A stretch of DNA of 64,000 nucleotides. Source: Nocardia pneumoniae NBRC 100136. Its GTDB lineage: Bacteria; Actinomycetota; Actinomycetes; Mycobacteriales; Mycobacteriaceae. The DNA is taken from the NCBI RefSeq assembly GCF_000308755.1, contig NZ_BAGF01000007.1, positions 1 through 64,000 on the forward strand. The letters run 5' to 3'. The notes below the pieces were generated by a model. The model did not search any database. It worked only from the letters and a program-made list of their open reading frames with translations, and had not been told where the DNA came from. This document shows, piece after piece, positions 1-8,281 of the stretch. Position 1 is the stretch's first letter; each line of letters starts with the position of its first letter. A program made the translations under genes and the position numbers.

Positions 1-22
1 CCAGCCGCTGGCGCGGCTGAGC

Positions 23-1165
23 TCAGTGGTTCTCGCCTGCTGTCCGGGCGGTGGGGTCTATCTCCGCCATCAACATGCGCAGTGTGAGCGAGTGCTTCTC
101 CGGGGGTAGCGCGTCGAGTGCCGCCCGTGCCAGTTTCACTCCCTGGGCGCGGTCACCGGCCCGAACCAGCATCAAACCTCGGTGCATGTCCAAGTGGGTC
201 GCGAACCGGGGCAGCGAGTCGGGCAGTTCGGCCCGCGCCGCCTCCTGGGCCTGCACCGCCAGTCGTTCGTCGCCGAGTCGGGCGGCCAGCAGGGACAGGA
301 AGACGTTCACCCGCCACCACGGCACCGCGTAGTCGGAGGTCTGCTCCTCGGAGCCGGAACGGTCGAACGCGCGGCGGCCGTTGGCGATCAACCGACGGGC
401 GGTGTGGGTGTCGCCTTGGAGTGCGGCGGCGTGCGCTTTGCCCCATACCGCATTGAGGCGCCCGAGACCGGGTCGCTCGAAGATTTCCAGGGCTTGGTCG
501 GCGAATTCGTGCGCGACCGGCAAAGCGGCGCCTTCGTAACCGAGGGCGATAGCGGCCCGGCCGCGAACCCACGTCCGGATGTCGGTGTCACCGGAGCGGT
601 CCGCCGCTTCCGCGGCCATGCGATACCAGGAGATCGCCTTGTTGCCGTCGGAGCCGGGATAGGTCTTCGCGAACAGGGTCATCAGCCGGGCGGCGACGGC
701 CCACATGCGTGGGGAGTCGAGTTGCTGTTGCAGCACGACCAGATCGGCGGCAAGGCGCTGCTGGATCTGGGCCGCGCCGTGGCTCATATAGTCGGTGCCG
801 TACTGAAAGAGCTTCTGTTCCCATTCCTCGATTCCCGGCCCGGTCGAGTGCAACCGTGCCGAAAATCCTTGTGACAGAAGATCTGACGCCACGACGGGCG
901 CGATAGATGTGGCTGCGAGATGCGATAGGAATTCGCGTCGCTGCACGTCGGCCTCCAACAGACTCAGGGGGCAATCCAGCACGGTCGCCAGATGGCGCAG
1001 CCAGAACGGCGACGGCTCGGTTCTGCCCGACTCCCAGTGCCGCGAGATGTATTCGCGTGTCATGTTGTAACCCGACACCTTGGACAGCTCAGCCGCCAAC
1101 CTGCCCTGGCTCCAGCCTTTGGCGGTGCGCAACTGCCTGATCAGATCGCCTGTGGCCCCCGACAT
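23..1165 (-). CDS. XRE-family regulator with TPR-like C-terminal region
   Basis: A 380-residue protein with an N-terminal helix-turn-helix of the XRE type (about residues 5-65, including GWSQGRLAAEL and the recognition-helix region TREYISRHWESGR). It is followed by a linker RREFL and a long alanine-rich helical region resembling the TPR-like half of actinobacterial XRE regulators. Such proteins are abundant in Nocardia and Streptomyces and usually control adjacent small genes. The longer frame reaches 1228, but its first 21 residues are Arg/Gly-rich and unlike the family, so I start at the ATG giving MSGATGDLIRQL. A small unknown gene follows divergently at 1426. No ligand or target can be inferred. 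Confidence 0.85.
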   Translation of the reverse strand: MSGATGDLIRQLRTAKGWSQGRLAAELSKVSGYNMTREYISRHWESGRTEPSPFWLRHLATVLDCPLSLLEADVQRREFLSHLAATSIAPVVASDLLSQGFSARLHSTGPGIEEWEQKLFQYGTDYMSHGAAQIQQRLAADLVVLQQQLDSPRMWAVAARLMTLFAKTYPGSDGNKAISWYRMAAEAADRSGDTDIRTWVRGRAAIALGYEGAALPVAHEFADQALEIFERPGLGRLNAVWGKAHAAALQGDTHTARRLIANGRRAFDRSGSEEQTSDYAVPWWRVNVFLSLLAARLGDERLAVQAQEAARAELPDSLPRFATHLDMHRGLMLVRAGDRAQGVKLARAALDALPPEKHSLTLRMLMAEIDPTARTAGENH

Positions 1166-1425
1166 ACCACCAGCCTGCCATCCGCGCGGCCGGAAACGCC
1201 CGCCGTACGGCCGAATGCCACTCCCCATGCCACTAGCACGTTATGGCCGCCGTCGCCGCGCGGCGTCATGCCGGTCATGCCACCAGTGGTGCCACTGCTG
1301 CCAGCGTCGTACGCGCGGAACGCTCTAGAGGTAGGCCCCGGCGCGCGGAAGTTCGCCACCTTCTGACGATTCCCCCCGCGCCGGGTGCCGCTACCAACGC
1401 ATTCGAACAGGACAGGGGTGGAGTG

Positions 1426-1749
1426 GTGGGATTCAATTGGTGGCGGGAAGCCGAGCCGGATGAAACATCGCCGCAGGCGATCATCGATCGCGTACAGGCC
1501 GAGTGGCGAGCTGAACGCCGCCGCGCACGTATCCGGGTTGAGCAGGCGGCCGAGTCCGATGACGCTCGGCTCTGGCCGATGGGGTGGCCGCATGAAGCGC
1601 CTGACCGCCCGCTGAGTGTGTCCGAAGCGCACTGGACGATGCAGCGGCATCGGGGATGTCGCGCCGACGAGTGCCCGCGCAAGGCTGCGGCACGGCAAGC
1701 GTTGATCGGCGCAGGGCGCATGGTGCCTGACACGTCACGCGGGTATTGA
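1426..1749 (+). CDS. small hypothetical protein, 107 residues
   Basis: I do not recognise a named family. The protein begins VGFNWWREAEPDE if the second of two tandem GTG codons is used; a purine-rich ACAGGGGTGGA lies just before. It is charged, with a coiled-coil-like middle (IIDRVQAEWRAERRRARIRVEQ) and a C-terminal part with two cysteines (HRGCRADECPRKAAARQAL), which resembles small proteins seen beside XRE regulators in Nocardia. The frame is open back to 1243, but that extension has no family look. It is divergent from the XRE gene, so it may be the regulator's target; that is inference. Existence of the gene is likely, function unknown. Confidence 0.5.
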   Translation: MGFNWWREAEPDETSPQAIIDRVQAEWRAERRRARIRVEQAAESDDARLWPMGWPHEAPDRPLSVSEAHWTMQRHRGCRADECPRKAAARQALIGAGRMVPDTSRGY

Positions 1750-2132
1750 TGACTTTCGTTCTGTGGCCGCACTTCGGCCGCCGATGGCTACGGATCGAGA
1801 TATCCGGCAGGACCATTCGAATCCGGTTGAGGCGTATCAAGCGTAGCGAGCGACCAGTATGAAACACTCGCGAACCGCGAGCAGCCTTCCGTGCCAACCG
1901 CGAGCACGTTCTCGGCAATGGGAATCTATGCAGGCGACCAGGTCTCGCTGCGGGTTCGGACAGGTCACGGGCAAACACCGGATGGGGCACAACCTGTGCA
2001 TGAGTGCATCTCCTGCTAGCATCGCGCCGAATCTCACTATGTCGGGGTTCACCATCTGTCGAAAGTTGTTGAGATGTACGAACATCACGCGTTACTGCAA
2101 ATCAGCACGCGGACTCGTACGGGGGGTGCGCG
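1750..2132. other. intergenic region without a supported gene
   Basis: Both strands have short open frames (for example 1859-2140) but none has family features or a convincing ribosome-binding site. Base composition is visibly less GC-rich than the flanking genes. An inverted repeat GATGT-acga-ACATC lies at 2073-2086, about 50 bases before the lysin-like gene, and could be an operator. The gene itself is preceded by a G-rich stretch (GGGGGGTGCGCG) that can act as its ribosome-binding site. Confidence 0.4.
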
Positions 2133-3851
2133 ATGACTGAACTGATCGACTTTTCCGCCGCGTTGATCGAACCGCAGGCGATCAAGGATGCTGGATATGC
2201 CGGTGTCATCGGCTACTTCAGCGATTCCCGGCCCGGCACGAATTTCGGAGCGAAGCCGCTGCGGCGGGAATACTGCGACCGATTACGTGCCATCGGCCTC
2301 GAGATAGTGACCAATTATCAGTACGGCAAAGGTGACACGTCGGATTGGAAAGGGGGATATGACGCGGGCGTGCACCATGCGCGAATCGCGCTGAACTACC
2401 ATCTCGCGGCGGGCGGACCGGGCCTCCGGCCGCTGTATGCCCCGGTTGACGCGAACCCCTCGCTGGACGAGTGGAATTCGCTGATCGCACCGTTCTTGCG
2501 CGGCTGGGCATCGGTGGTCGGCCTGGAGTGGACCGGCATGTACGGCAACGCCCGGTGCATCGACTGGGCGCTGGAGGACGGTGTCGCCACCTGGTTCTGG
2601 CAACACAACTGGTCCGGTGATCCTTCGATCAACGGGGATCATCCGGCCGCGCACATCCATCAGATCCGCATCGACAGCGACCGGGTCGGGGGCGTCGTGG
2701 TGGATGTCGACAAAGTTCTCGCCGACGACTACGGGCAGTGGTCGAAAGCGGCGAATCCTGATGAAGGGGGAAACATGAACAAGCCGGAGTACACCGAAAT
2801 CGACCGTATGGGCAACTCCGCGTCCAGTCGGCACGGGGCGCGCGTCACCAACTTCCTGCTACACACGCAGGAGGGCAACGGAACCGCGGAGAGTCTGGCG
2901 AACTACCTCAACAATCCGAACAACGGCGTGAGCTACCACTACACGGTCCGCGATCGCATCGTCGTCGACGTCGTCGACACCGACCTGGCGAGCTGGTCTG
3001 TGCTGGACGCGAACCCGTACACGATCAATCTGTGCTTCGCGGGCAGCCGCGCCGCCTGGAGCCGGGATGCTTGGCTGAGCATCCGCGACGACATCCGGAT
3101 CGCGGCGTGGCTGGCGGTGCAGGACGCCAGGAAATACGGCTTCAGCACGCAGGTCATCGCGCCGCCCTATGAACGGGGCGAGGGGATCACCGACCACAAA
3201 TACGTGACCGAGGTCCTTGGCTTCGGCACGCACACCGATGTCGGGCCGAACTTCCCGTGGGACGTCTTCGCCGACGATGTGCGCGGCTTCGCCAGCGGCG
3301 AACCGGGTGGCGGGTCGGAGCCGAACGCGATCAACGACAGCGCGGCCGCGAACCCGTGGCTGGGCAAACGGATCACCGTGGGCGAAATCGCGACGCCGGA
3401 CGGCGTCGGCCGCTTCGCCCAATTCGAGCACGGCTATATCTACTGGCACCCCGACACCGGCGCCCACCCCATCCCGGAAACACTGTGGCGGAAGTTCGAG
3501 GAATTGCGCTGGGAGGCGGGTCCGCTCGGCTATCCGGTCACCGACCGCACCGTCTTGCCGGGGCCGGATGGCCAGCCGTTGGGCGAGGCGCAAGGGTTTC
3601 AGGGCGGCGCGCTCTACCGTCAGCAATCCAGCGAGCTCGCCTTCTGGGTGCACGGCGCGATCCGTGACCGCTGGAACCGCTCCGGTTACGAGAAGGGCCC
3701 GCTCGGCTGGCCGAAGACCGACGAAATCCGCTGGGACACCGGAACATACCAGGACTTCGAGCACGGCCGGATCTACTGGACCCCGAGCCAGACCCTGGCC
3801 ACGGTCGCGGTCGGCGGAGTGGATACTCCGCTGCACGACGTGGCGAGCTGA
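2133..3851 (+). CDS. endolysin-like protein: DUF1906 + amidase_2 + LGFP repeats
   Basis: The 572-residue protein has three parts. Residues 1-200 match the DUF1906/Rv2525c-like glycoside-hydrolase-like fold (IDFSAALIEPQAIKDAGYAGVIGYF; TNYQYGKGD; LRPLYAPVDANPS). Residues about 215-385 look like an N-acetylmuramoyl-L-alanine amidase of the amidase_2 type, with zinc-ligand candidates in LLHTQEGNG, the HYTVRD strand, DHKYVTEV and HTDVGPNFPWD. Residues about 405-565 contain LGFP repeats (GPLGYPVTDR, GPLGWPKTDE), which bind cell walls of mycolic-acid bacteria. No signal peptide is visible, so export would need lysis or another route, as for phage lysins. No holin or other phage gene is nearby. Probably a domesticated or orphan lysin; activity is inferred. 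Confidence 0.85.
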   Translation: MTELIDFSAALIEPQAIKDAGYAGVIGYFSDSRPGTNFGAKPLRREYCDRLRAIGLEIVTNYQYGKGDTSDWKGGYDAGVHHARIALNYHLAAGGPGLRPLYAPVDANPSLDEWNSLIAPFLRGWASVVGLEWTGMYGNARCIDWALEDGVATWFWQHNWSGDPSINGDHPAAHIHQIRIDSDRVGGVVVDVDKVLADDYGQWSKAANPDEGGNMNKPEYTEIDRMGNSASSRHGARVTNFLLHTQEGNGTAESLANYLNNPNNGVSYHYTVRDRIVVDVVDTDLASWSVLDANPYTINLCFAGSRAAWSRDAWLSIRDDIRIAAWLAVQDARKYGFSTQVIAPPYERGEGITDHKYVTEVLGFGTHTDVGPNFPWDVFADDVRGFASGEPGGGSEPNAINDSAAANPWLGKRITVGEIATPDGVGRFAQFEHGYIYWHPDTGAHPIPETLWRKFEELRWEAGPLGYPVTDRTVLPGPDGQPLGEAQGFQGGALYRQQSSELAFWVHGAIRDRWNRSGYEKGPLGWPKTDEIRWDTGTYQDFEHGRIYWTPSQTLATVAVGGVDTPLHDVAS

Positions 3852-3870
3852 CGGAGTCGACGGAGTCGAC

Positions 3871-3899
3871 CAGTACGGCCTGAAGCCGCGGAGAGGCGG
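3871..3899 (-). repeat. dispersed repeat, core-only copy 1
   Basis: On the minus strand this reads as the core of a repeat found six times in the window; its central 20 bases in other copies are CTCCGAGTCTTCAGGCCGTA. It lies between the convergent ends of the lysin-like gene and the first OYE gene. Just upstream, GACGGAGTC is repeated twice in tandem (3850-3870). Only the roughly 29-base core is present. Confidence 0.6.
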
Positions 3900-3906
3900 A
3901 CGAGCC

Positions 3907-5034
3907 CTAGCTCAGCGTCTTCAGCGCCGCCGCGTCGTACGGCTTCAGCTCATCGATCCGCCCGCCCAGGACCTTGGACGCCCACTCCGGGTCCTGCAGC
4001 AGGGCGCGGCCGACGGCGACCAGGTCGAACTCGTCGCGCTCCAGGCGATCGAGGAGGTTGTCGAGGCTGCCGAGCTCGGCGCCCTCGCCCGTGAACGCAC
4101 GGATGAAGTCGCCGTCCAGGCCGACCGAACCGACGGTGATGGTGGGCCTGCCGGTGAGCTTCTTGGTCCAGCCGGCCAGGTTCAGGTCCGAGTCATCGAA
4201 CTCAGGGAGCCAGTAGCGGCGGGTGGAGGCGTGGAAGGCGTCGACACCCGCCACGGCGAGCGGGGCCAGGATCGCCTCCAGCTCCTGCGGGGTCTCGGCG
4301 AGCCGCGCGTCGTAGGCCTCCTGCTTCCACTGCGAGTAGCGGAAGATCACCGGGAAGCCGGGCGAGACGGCCGCGCGGACCGCGGCCACGATCTCGGCCG
4401 CGAACTTCGTACGGGCCACTGCGTCGCCGCCGTAGGCATCGGTACGGCGGTTCGTCCGCGCCCACAGGAACTGGTCGAGGAGATAGCCGTGGGCGCCGTG
4501 CAGTTCGACGCCGTCGAAGCCGATGCGCTCGGCGGCCGCGGCGGCCTCGGCGAAGGCGCCGATGACGTCGTCCAGGTCACGCTGGGTCATCGCCTTGCCG
4601 GTGCCCTCGGTGCCGTCGACGCGGATACCGGAGGGGCCGACGGCGGGTGCGTCGGCGTAGGGCGCGTCGCCCTGGTTGCGCACCATGCCGATGTGCCACA
4701 ACTGCGGCACGATCGTGCCGCCCGCCGCGTGCACGGCCTCGGCGACCTTCGCCCACCCCGCCAACTGCTCCGCACCGTGGAACCGCGGCACACGATCACT
4801 CTGCCCGGCCGACTCGTGGCCGACGTACGTCCCCTCGGTGACGATCAGGCCCACGCCGGCGGCGGCGCGGCGGGCGTAGTACGACCGCACGTCGTCACCG
4901 GGAACGCCGCCAGGGGAGAACATGCGCGTCATCGGCGCCATCACGATGCGGTTCGGGACGGTCAGGCCGTTCAGCGCGACGGGCCGGGACAGGAGCTCGG
5001 CCGCGCGGGAGGCGGGGGACGCGGTGACGGTCAA
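3907..5034 (-). CDS. Old Yellow Enzyme family NADH:flavin oxidoreductase
   Basis: A 375-residue FMN-dependent TIM-barrel ene-reductase. Family signatures are PNRIVMAPMTR near the N-terminus, GLIVTEGTYV, VPQLWHIGM, the active-site/FMN segment GFDGVELHGAHGYLLDQFLW, RTDAYGGD and the C-terminal phosphate-binding part DLVAVGRALLQDPEW. Members reduce activated C=C bonds of enones or electrophilic xenobiotics with NAD(P)H; the substrate here is unknown. The frame extends to 5088, but a TTG at 5034 has AGGAG 7 bases upstream and gives a normal N-terminus (LTVTASPASRAAELL). It is divergent from a MarR gene, and repeated palindromes between them suggest direct control by that regulator. Confidence 0.88.
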   Translation of the reverse strand: MTVTASPASRAAELLSRPVALNGLTVPNRIVMAPMTRMFSPGGVPGDDVRSYYARRAAAGVGLIVTEGTYVGHESAGQSDRVPRFHGAEQLAGWAKVAEAVHAAGGTIVPQLWHIGMVRNQGDAPYADAPAVGPSGIRVDGTEGTGKAMTQRDLDDVIGAFAEAAAAAERIGFDGVELHGAHGYLLDQFLWARTNRRTDAYGGDAVARTKFAAEIVAAVRAAVSPGFPVIFRYSQWKQEAYDARLAETPQELEAILAPLAVAGVDAFHASTRRYWLPEFDDSDLNLAGWTKKLTGRPTITVGSVGLDGDFIRAFTGEGAELGSLDNLLDRLERDEFDLVAVGRALLQDPEWASKVLGGRIDELKPYDAAALKTLS

Positions 5035-5053
5035 GGGGACACTCCTCGCAGCT

Positions 5054-5127
5054 ACTTGACAAGTTCGATGCTTGAGAACTTCAAGCAAACGGGAATACCG
5101 TAGAGGTAGATATTTGAGATAGTCAAG
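5054..5127. promoter_or_regulatory. palindromic operators between OYE gene and marR
   Basis: Three related inverted repeats occupy the divergent intergenic region: ACTTG-A-CAAGT at 5054-5064, CTTGA-GAACT-TCAAG at 5071-5085 and TTTGA-GATAG-TCAAG at 5113-5127. The last two share the same half-sites (TTGA/TCAA) with five-base spacing, as expected for a dimeric MarR protein. On the minus strand TTGACT overlaps the third site and could be the -35 box of the OYE promoter. Seen directly: the repeats. Inferred: MarR binding. Confidence 0.55.
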
Positions 5128-5132
5128 TTTCA

Positions 5133-5585
5133 GTGAATAGAGTGGCTGTCATGACAGAAGCTCCCCGCGTCGACACGGCTCAGCTCATGGAGCTGCTCTC
5201 CGTGTCGCTCGGCGTCTACTACGGCGACTTCACAGTCGCGGCGGCGAGTGAGAACCTCACAGCGAGCCAGGGCAAGGCGCTGACCGTGCTGCGCCGGGGA
5301 CCCGCGGCGATGCGGGCCCTGGCCGAGAACTTGGCCTGCGACGCCTCCAACGTGACCGGGATCGTCGACCGGCTGGAGAAGCGCGGCCTCGTGCGCCGGG
5401 AGGCCAGCGCCTCCGACCGGCGCGTCAAGAATCTCGTCCTCACGGCTGAGGGCGAGCGTGTCACCGACGCGATCCGCGCGAAGATGCGCGTCACGCGGGA
5501 TGGCCTGGACAGGCTCAGCGACCAGGACCGGGAGTCCCTGTACGCCCTGCTGGAACGGGTTTTCGTCGCCCGGGTCGCCGCCTGA
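5133..5585 (+). CDS. MarR-family transcriptional regulator
   Basis: A 150-residue winged-helix regulator. The DNA-binding region is clear: LTASQGKALTVLRRGP, MRALAENLACDASNVTGIVDRLEKRGLVRREASASDRRVKNLVLTAEGE, covering helix 2 to the beta-wing with the conserved DRR. MarR proteins are usually dimeric repressors released by small phenolic or electrophilic ligands. It is divergent from the OYE gene and shares the intergenic palindromes, so it probably represses both. The GTG at 5133 lies next to one palindrome; an ATG at 5151 (MTEAPRVDTAQL) is an equally reasonable start and would remove six residues. Confidence 0.88.
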   Translation: MNRVAVMTEAPRVDTAQLMELLSVSLGVYYGDFTVAAASENLTASQGKALTVLRRGPAAMRALAENLACDASNVTGIVDRLEKRGLVRREASASDRRVKNLVLTAEGERVTDAIRAKMRVTRDGLDRLSDQDRESLYALLERVFVARVAA

Positions 5586-5766
5586 TCAGGTGGTCCGCGA
5601 GGGTCACCGGCCCCGTCACGCCGGGCGCCACCAGGCCTTTCACACCCAATAGGTCGACCTGACCGCCGCCCGCCCACGCGCCGGCTGGTCTCCAGGTTGG
5701 AATTGAACTGGTACTGCCAGCGGACCCGCCGTCCCTCGCGTCCATGTCCCACGGGTGACCGCTGGC

Positions 5767-5792
5767 TAGTACGACCTGAAGAGGCGGGGAGG
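5767..5792 (-). repeat. dispersed repeat, core-only copy 2
   Basis: The plus strand reads TAGTACGACCTGAAGAGGCG onward, a diverged inverse copy of the repeat core. It sits at the convergent junction of marR and the HIT gene. The rest of the 208-base gap (5586-5793) has no gene or clear terminator that I can support. Confidence 0.5.
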
Positions 5793-5793
5793 C

Positions 5794-6219
5794 TCAGTCA
5801 GGGATGTTGGCGCCGTATCCCAGGTCGCGCAGCGCCTGCTTGATCTTGGCTTGGGCCTCGTCCAGGGATTCGGGGCTCGGATTCGGGTCCGCGCCGGAGA
5901 TGTCGAAGTCACCCAGGGTGAAGGCCGGGAAGACGTGCACGTGCAGGTGCGGCACCTCCAGGCCTGCGATCAGCAGACCGGCGCGCGGCGCGTCCCATGT
6001 GGCGCGCACGGCCTGGCCGATCTTCTGCGCGACGCTGGTGAGCCGGGCGAAGGTGTTGGCGTCGACGTCCTGCCACTGGTCGATTTCCTTACGCGGCACG
6101 ACCAGGGTGTGGCCCGGGTTGATCGGGGCGATGGTGAGGAAGCCGACGAACTCGTCGTCCTCCCAGACGAATCGGCCCGGAAGCTGACCGGCGATGATCG
6201 CACTGAAGACAGAAGCCAT
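5794..6219 (-). CDS. HIT (histidine triad) family protein
   Basis: A 141-residue HIT protein. The triad motif is [10 protein letters not shown] near residue 98, preceded by the usual [26 protein letters not shown] segment. HIT proteins hydrolyse or transfer nucleotidyl groups (for example AMP-linked phosphoramidates); the exact substrate is not predictable. An ATG start is supported by a TAGTCT box (6232 to 6227) seven bases upstream on the minus strand, implying a leaderless transcript. It converges with marR and is followed downstream by a repeat core. A second, more canonical HIT gene lies at 13203. Confidence 0.9.
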   Translation of the reverse strand: MASVFSAIIAGQLPGRFVWEDDEFVGFLTIAPINPGHTLVVPRKEIDQWQDVDANTFARLTSVAQKIGQAVRATWDAPRAGLLIAGLEVPHLHVHVFPAFTLGDFDISGADPNPSPESLDEAQAKIKQALRDLGYGANIPD

Positions 6220-6267
6220 GCTCCGCAGACTAGACCGGTCCGCGTGCCGCGGGGCGGCACCGGCGCG

Positions 6268-6645
6268 CTACACCGCCACGAAGTGCGACAGGATGCCCTG
6301 TACCTCGTAGATGTCGACTTGGCGGTTGAACCGCTTCAGCAGCGGCTCTGGGGTGCCCGCGATCCAGATGGCCAGTTCGGCGTCCAGATCGAAGGTGCCC
6401 GCGGTCTCCACCGAGAAATGGGTGATCGCGCGGTAGGGGACGCTGTGGTAACTCACCTTGCGTCCGGTGACGCCCTGCTTGTCGATCAGGATCAGGCGGC
6501 GGTTGGTGAACAGCATGGCGTCGCGGACCAGTAGATACGCGGCGTAGACCTGTTCACCGTTGCCGAGGAGTTTGGCGTACTCCTGTTGCGCCTGGCCCGG
6601 ATCGATCCGCCCGGCATTCCCCATCAGTCCATCGATCAGACCCAC
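6268..6645 (-). CDS. PH-domain (bacterial PH, YvbH-like) protein
   Basis: A 125-residue soluble protein. After a short N-terminal helix (LIDGLMGNAGRIDPGQAQQEYAKLL) it shows the bacterial PH-domain pattern: VRDAMLFTNRRLILIDKQGVTGRKVSYHSVPYRAITHFSVETAG. The role of such domains in bacteria is poorly known; protein or lipid interaction is possible. The frame continues to 6756, but those residues are translated from the dispersed repeat, so I choose the GTG at 6645, which has GGAGAGGCGG just upstream. That ribosome-binding sequence belongs to the repeat itself. Confidence 0.82.
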   Translation of the reverse strand: MGLIDGLMGNAGRIDPGQAQQEYAKLLGNGEQVYAAYLLVRDAMLFTNRRLILIDKQGVTGRKVSYHSVPYRAITHFSVETAGTFDLDAELAIWIAGTPEPLLKRFNRQVDIYEVQGILSHFVAV

Positions 6646-6649
6646 TGTC

Positions 6650-6780
6650 CCGCCTCTCCGAGTCTTCAGGCCGTACTGGTCGGTGGCGCGGGATTCGCGT
6701 TCAGGTCCTGCGTCGGGTGCCGCTAGAGTTCTGGGCGTACCCGGCGAGTTACTCATGTACGTGCGAGATCAGTCGTCACC
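6650..6780 (+). repeat. dispersed repeat, full-length copy 3
   Basis: About 130 bases that match the copies at 53644 and 60965 along their length: the core CTCCGAGTCTTCAGGCCGTA, a middle TTCAGGTCCTGCG, and a tail GGGCGTACCCGGCGAGTTA. It lies in the divergent gap between the PH-domain gene and purD and abuts the PH-domain start codon. Minus-strand translation gives an apparent peptide (MSNSPGTPRTLAAPDAGP) that recurs in the other full copies, but this reflects DNA conservation, not a gene. The remaining gap to purD shows nothing else. Confidence 0.75.
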
Positions 6781-6988
6781 TGACGTCAGGCCTACATGGT
6801 CCCAATTGTTCAGGGGCAGTGGCAAGCTCGGGATGGTGGATCCTGCGGCACCGCCGCGCTGCTGCCTGCCACTGGACTGCGGGCGGACTGCGTCCGGCTG
6901 GATCTGTTCTGCGGCTGCCTCGGTTTTCGCTGGGCCCGGCGCGGGCGCCGGACGGACCGCGTCCTGCCGTGACCATTAGTCTGTTGCC

Positions 6989-8281
6989 GTGCGTGTACTC
7001 GTCATCGGTTCCGGAGCCCGTGAACATGCCCTTGTCCTGGCCCTGCGCCGCGACCCCGCGGTGAGCGCGCTGTTCGCCGCCCCCGGCAACGTGGGGATCG
7101 CCCAGCACGCGCAGGTCCGCCCGGTGAACCCGTCCTCCGCCGAAGACGTGGTCGCGCTGGCCACCGAGGTGGACGCCGACCTCGTGGTGATCGGTCCCGA
7201 GGTTCCGCTCGTGCTCGGGGTCGCCGACGCGGTGCGCGCCGCTGGCATCGCCTGCTTCGGTCCGTCGGCCGCCGCCGCCAGGATCGAGGGGTCCAAGGCG
7301 TTCGCCAAGGACGTGATGTCCGCGGCAGGCGTGCGCACCGCGCACAGCGAGGTCGTGGACAGCCCGGCCGAACTCGACGACGCGCTCGACCGCTTCGGAC
7401 CCACCTGGGTGGTCAAGGACGACGGCCTGGCCGCGGGCAAGGGCGTCGTGGTGACCGCCGACCGCTCCGCCGCGCGCGAGCACGGCGCGGAACTGCTCGA
7501 GCAGGGCCATCCGGTGCTGCTGGAATCGTTCCTGGACGGACCGGAAGTATCGCTGTTCTGCCTGGTCGACGGCGAGACCGTGGTGCCGCTGCTGCCCGCG
7601 CAGGACCACAAGCGCGTCGGCGACGGGGACACCGGCCCGAACACCGGCGGCATGGGCGCCTACACGCCGCTGCCCTGGTTGCCCGACGAGACCGTCACCG
7701 CGATCGTCGAGGACGTGGTGAAACCCGTTGCCGCCGAACTGGTCCGGCGCGGCAGCGGATTCTCCGGCCTGCTCTACGCGGGCCTGGCGATCGGCAAGGA
7801 CGGTCCCGCCGTGGTCGAATTCAATTGCCGCTTTGGCGATCCCGAGACGCAAGCGGTGCTCGCGCTGCTGGACAGCCCGCTGGGCGAGCTGCTCAACGCC
7901 ACCGCCACCGGCACGCTCGCGCAGGTCGCGCCGCCGCGCTGGCGCGCCGGCTCCGCGATCACCGTGGTACTCGCCGCGGAGAACTACCCGGGTCGTCCGC
8001 GCCTCGGCGACGCCATCTCCGGCGCGGGCGAGGGCGCGCTCGACGACACCGCCACGGTCCTGCACGCGGGCACCGCGCTGCGCGAAGACGGCGCGCTGGT
8101 CTCCGCGGGCGGCCGGGTGCTGAACGTGGTCGGCGTCGGCGCCGACCTGGTCGAGGCTCGCGCGCGCGCCTACGACCGCATCGCCGCCATCAAGCTTCCC
8201 GGCAGCCACTACCGCACGGATATCGGCCTGGCCGCCGTCGAGGACCGCATTACTGTCTCCCCCGTCTCTCCGGGTCTTTAG
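6989..8281 (+). CDS. purD: phosphoribosylamine--glycine ligase
   Basis: A 430-residue ATP-grasp enzyme that joins glycine to 5-phosphoribosylamine with ATP to form GAR, the second step of de novo purine synthesis. Visible signatures are [18 protein letters not shown] and PGNVGIAQ at the N-terminus, [12 protein letters not shown], the family motif [20 protein letters not shown] and [17 protein letters not shown]. Length fits the family. The GTG at 6989 is preceded by TAGTCT (6977-6982) with a six-base gap, so the mRNA is probably leaderless. The last residues (VSPVSPGL) and the TAG stop are encoded by a copy of the dispersed repeat, so the C-terminal tail has been altered by that insertion. 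Confidence 0.97.
   Translation: MRVLVIGSGAREHALVLALRRDPAVSALFAAPGNVGIAQHAQVRPVNPSSAEDVVALATEVDADLVVIGPEVPLVLGVADAVRAAGIACFGPSAAAARIEGSKAFAKDVMSAAGVRTAHSEVVDSPAELDDALDRFGPTWVVKDDGLAAGKGVVVTADRSAAREHGAELLEQGHPVLLESFLDGPEVSLFCLVDGETVVPLLPAQDHKRVGDGDTGPNTGGMGAYTPLPWLPDETVTAIVEDVVKPVAAELVRRGSGFSGLLYAGLAIGKDGPAVVEFNCRFGDPETQAVLALLDSPLGELLNATATGTLAQVAPPRWRAGSAITVVLAAENYPGRPRLGDAISGAGEGALDDTATVLHAGTALREDGALVSAGGRVLNVVGVGADLVEARARAYDRIAAIKLPGSHYRTDIGLAAVEDRITVSPVSPGL

Noticed and set aside
1859..2140. 93-residue plus-strand open frame upstream of the lysin-like gene
   Set aside because: No ribosome-binding site, no family features, and it overlaps the lysin start.
6646..6756. N-terminal extension MSNSPGTPRTLAAPDAGP of the PH-domain protein
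   Set aside because: The same peptide string appears on the minus strand of other repeat copies not followed by this gene, so it is translated repeat DNA.
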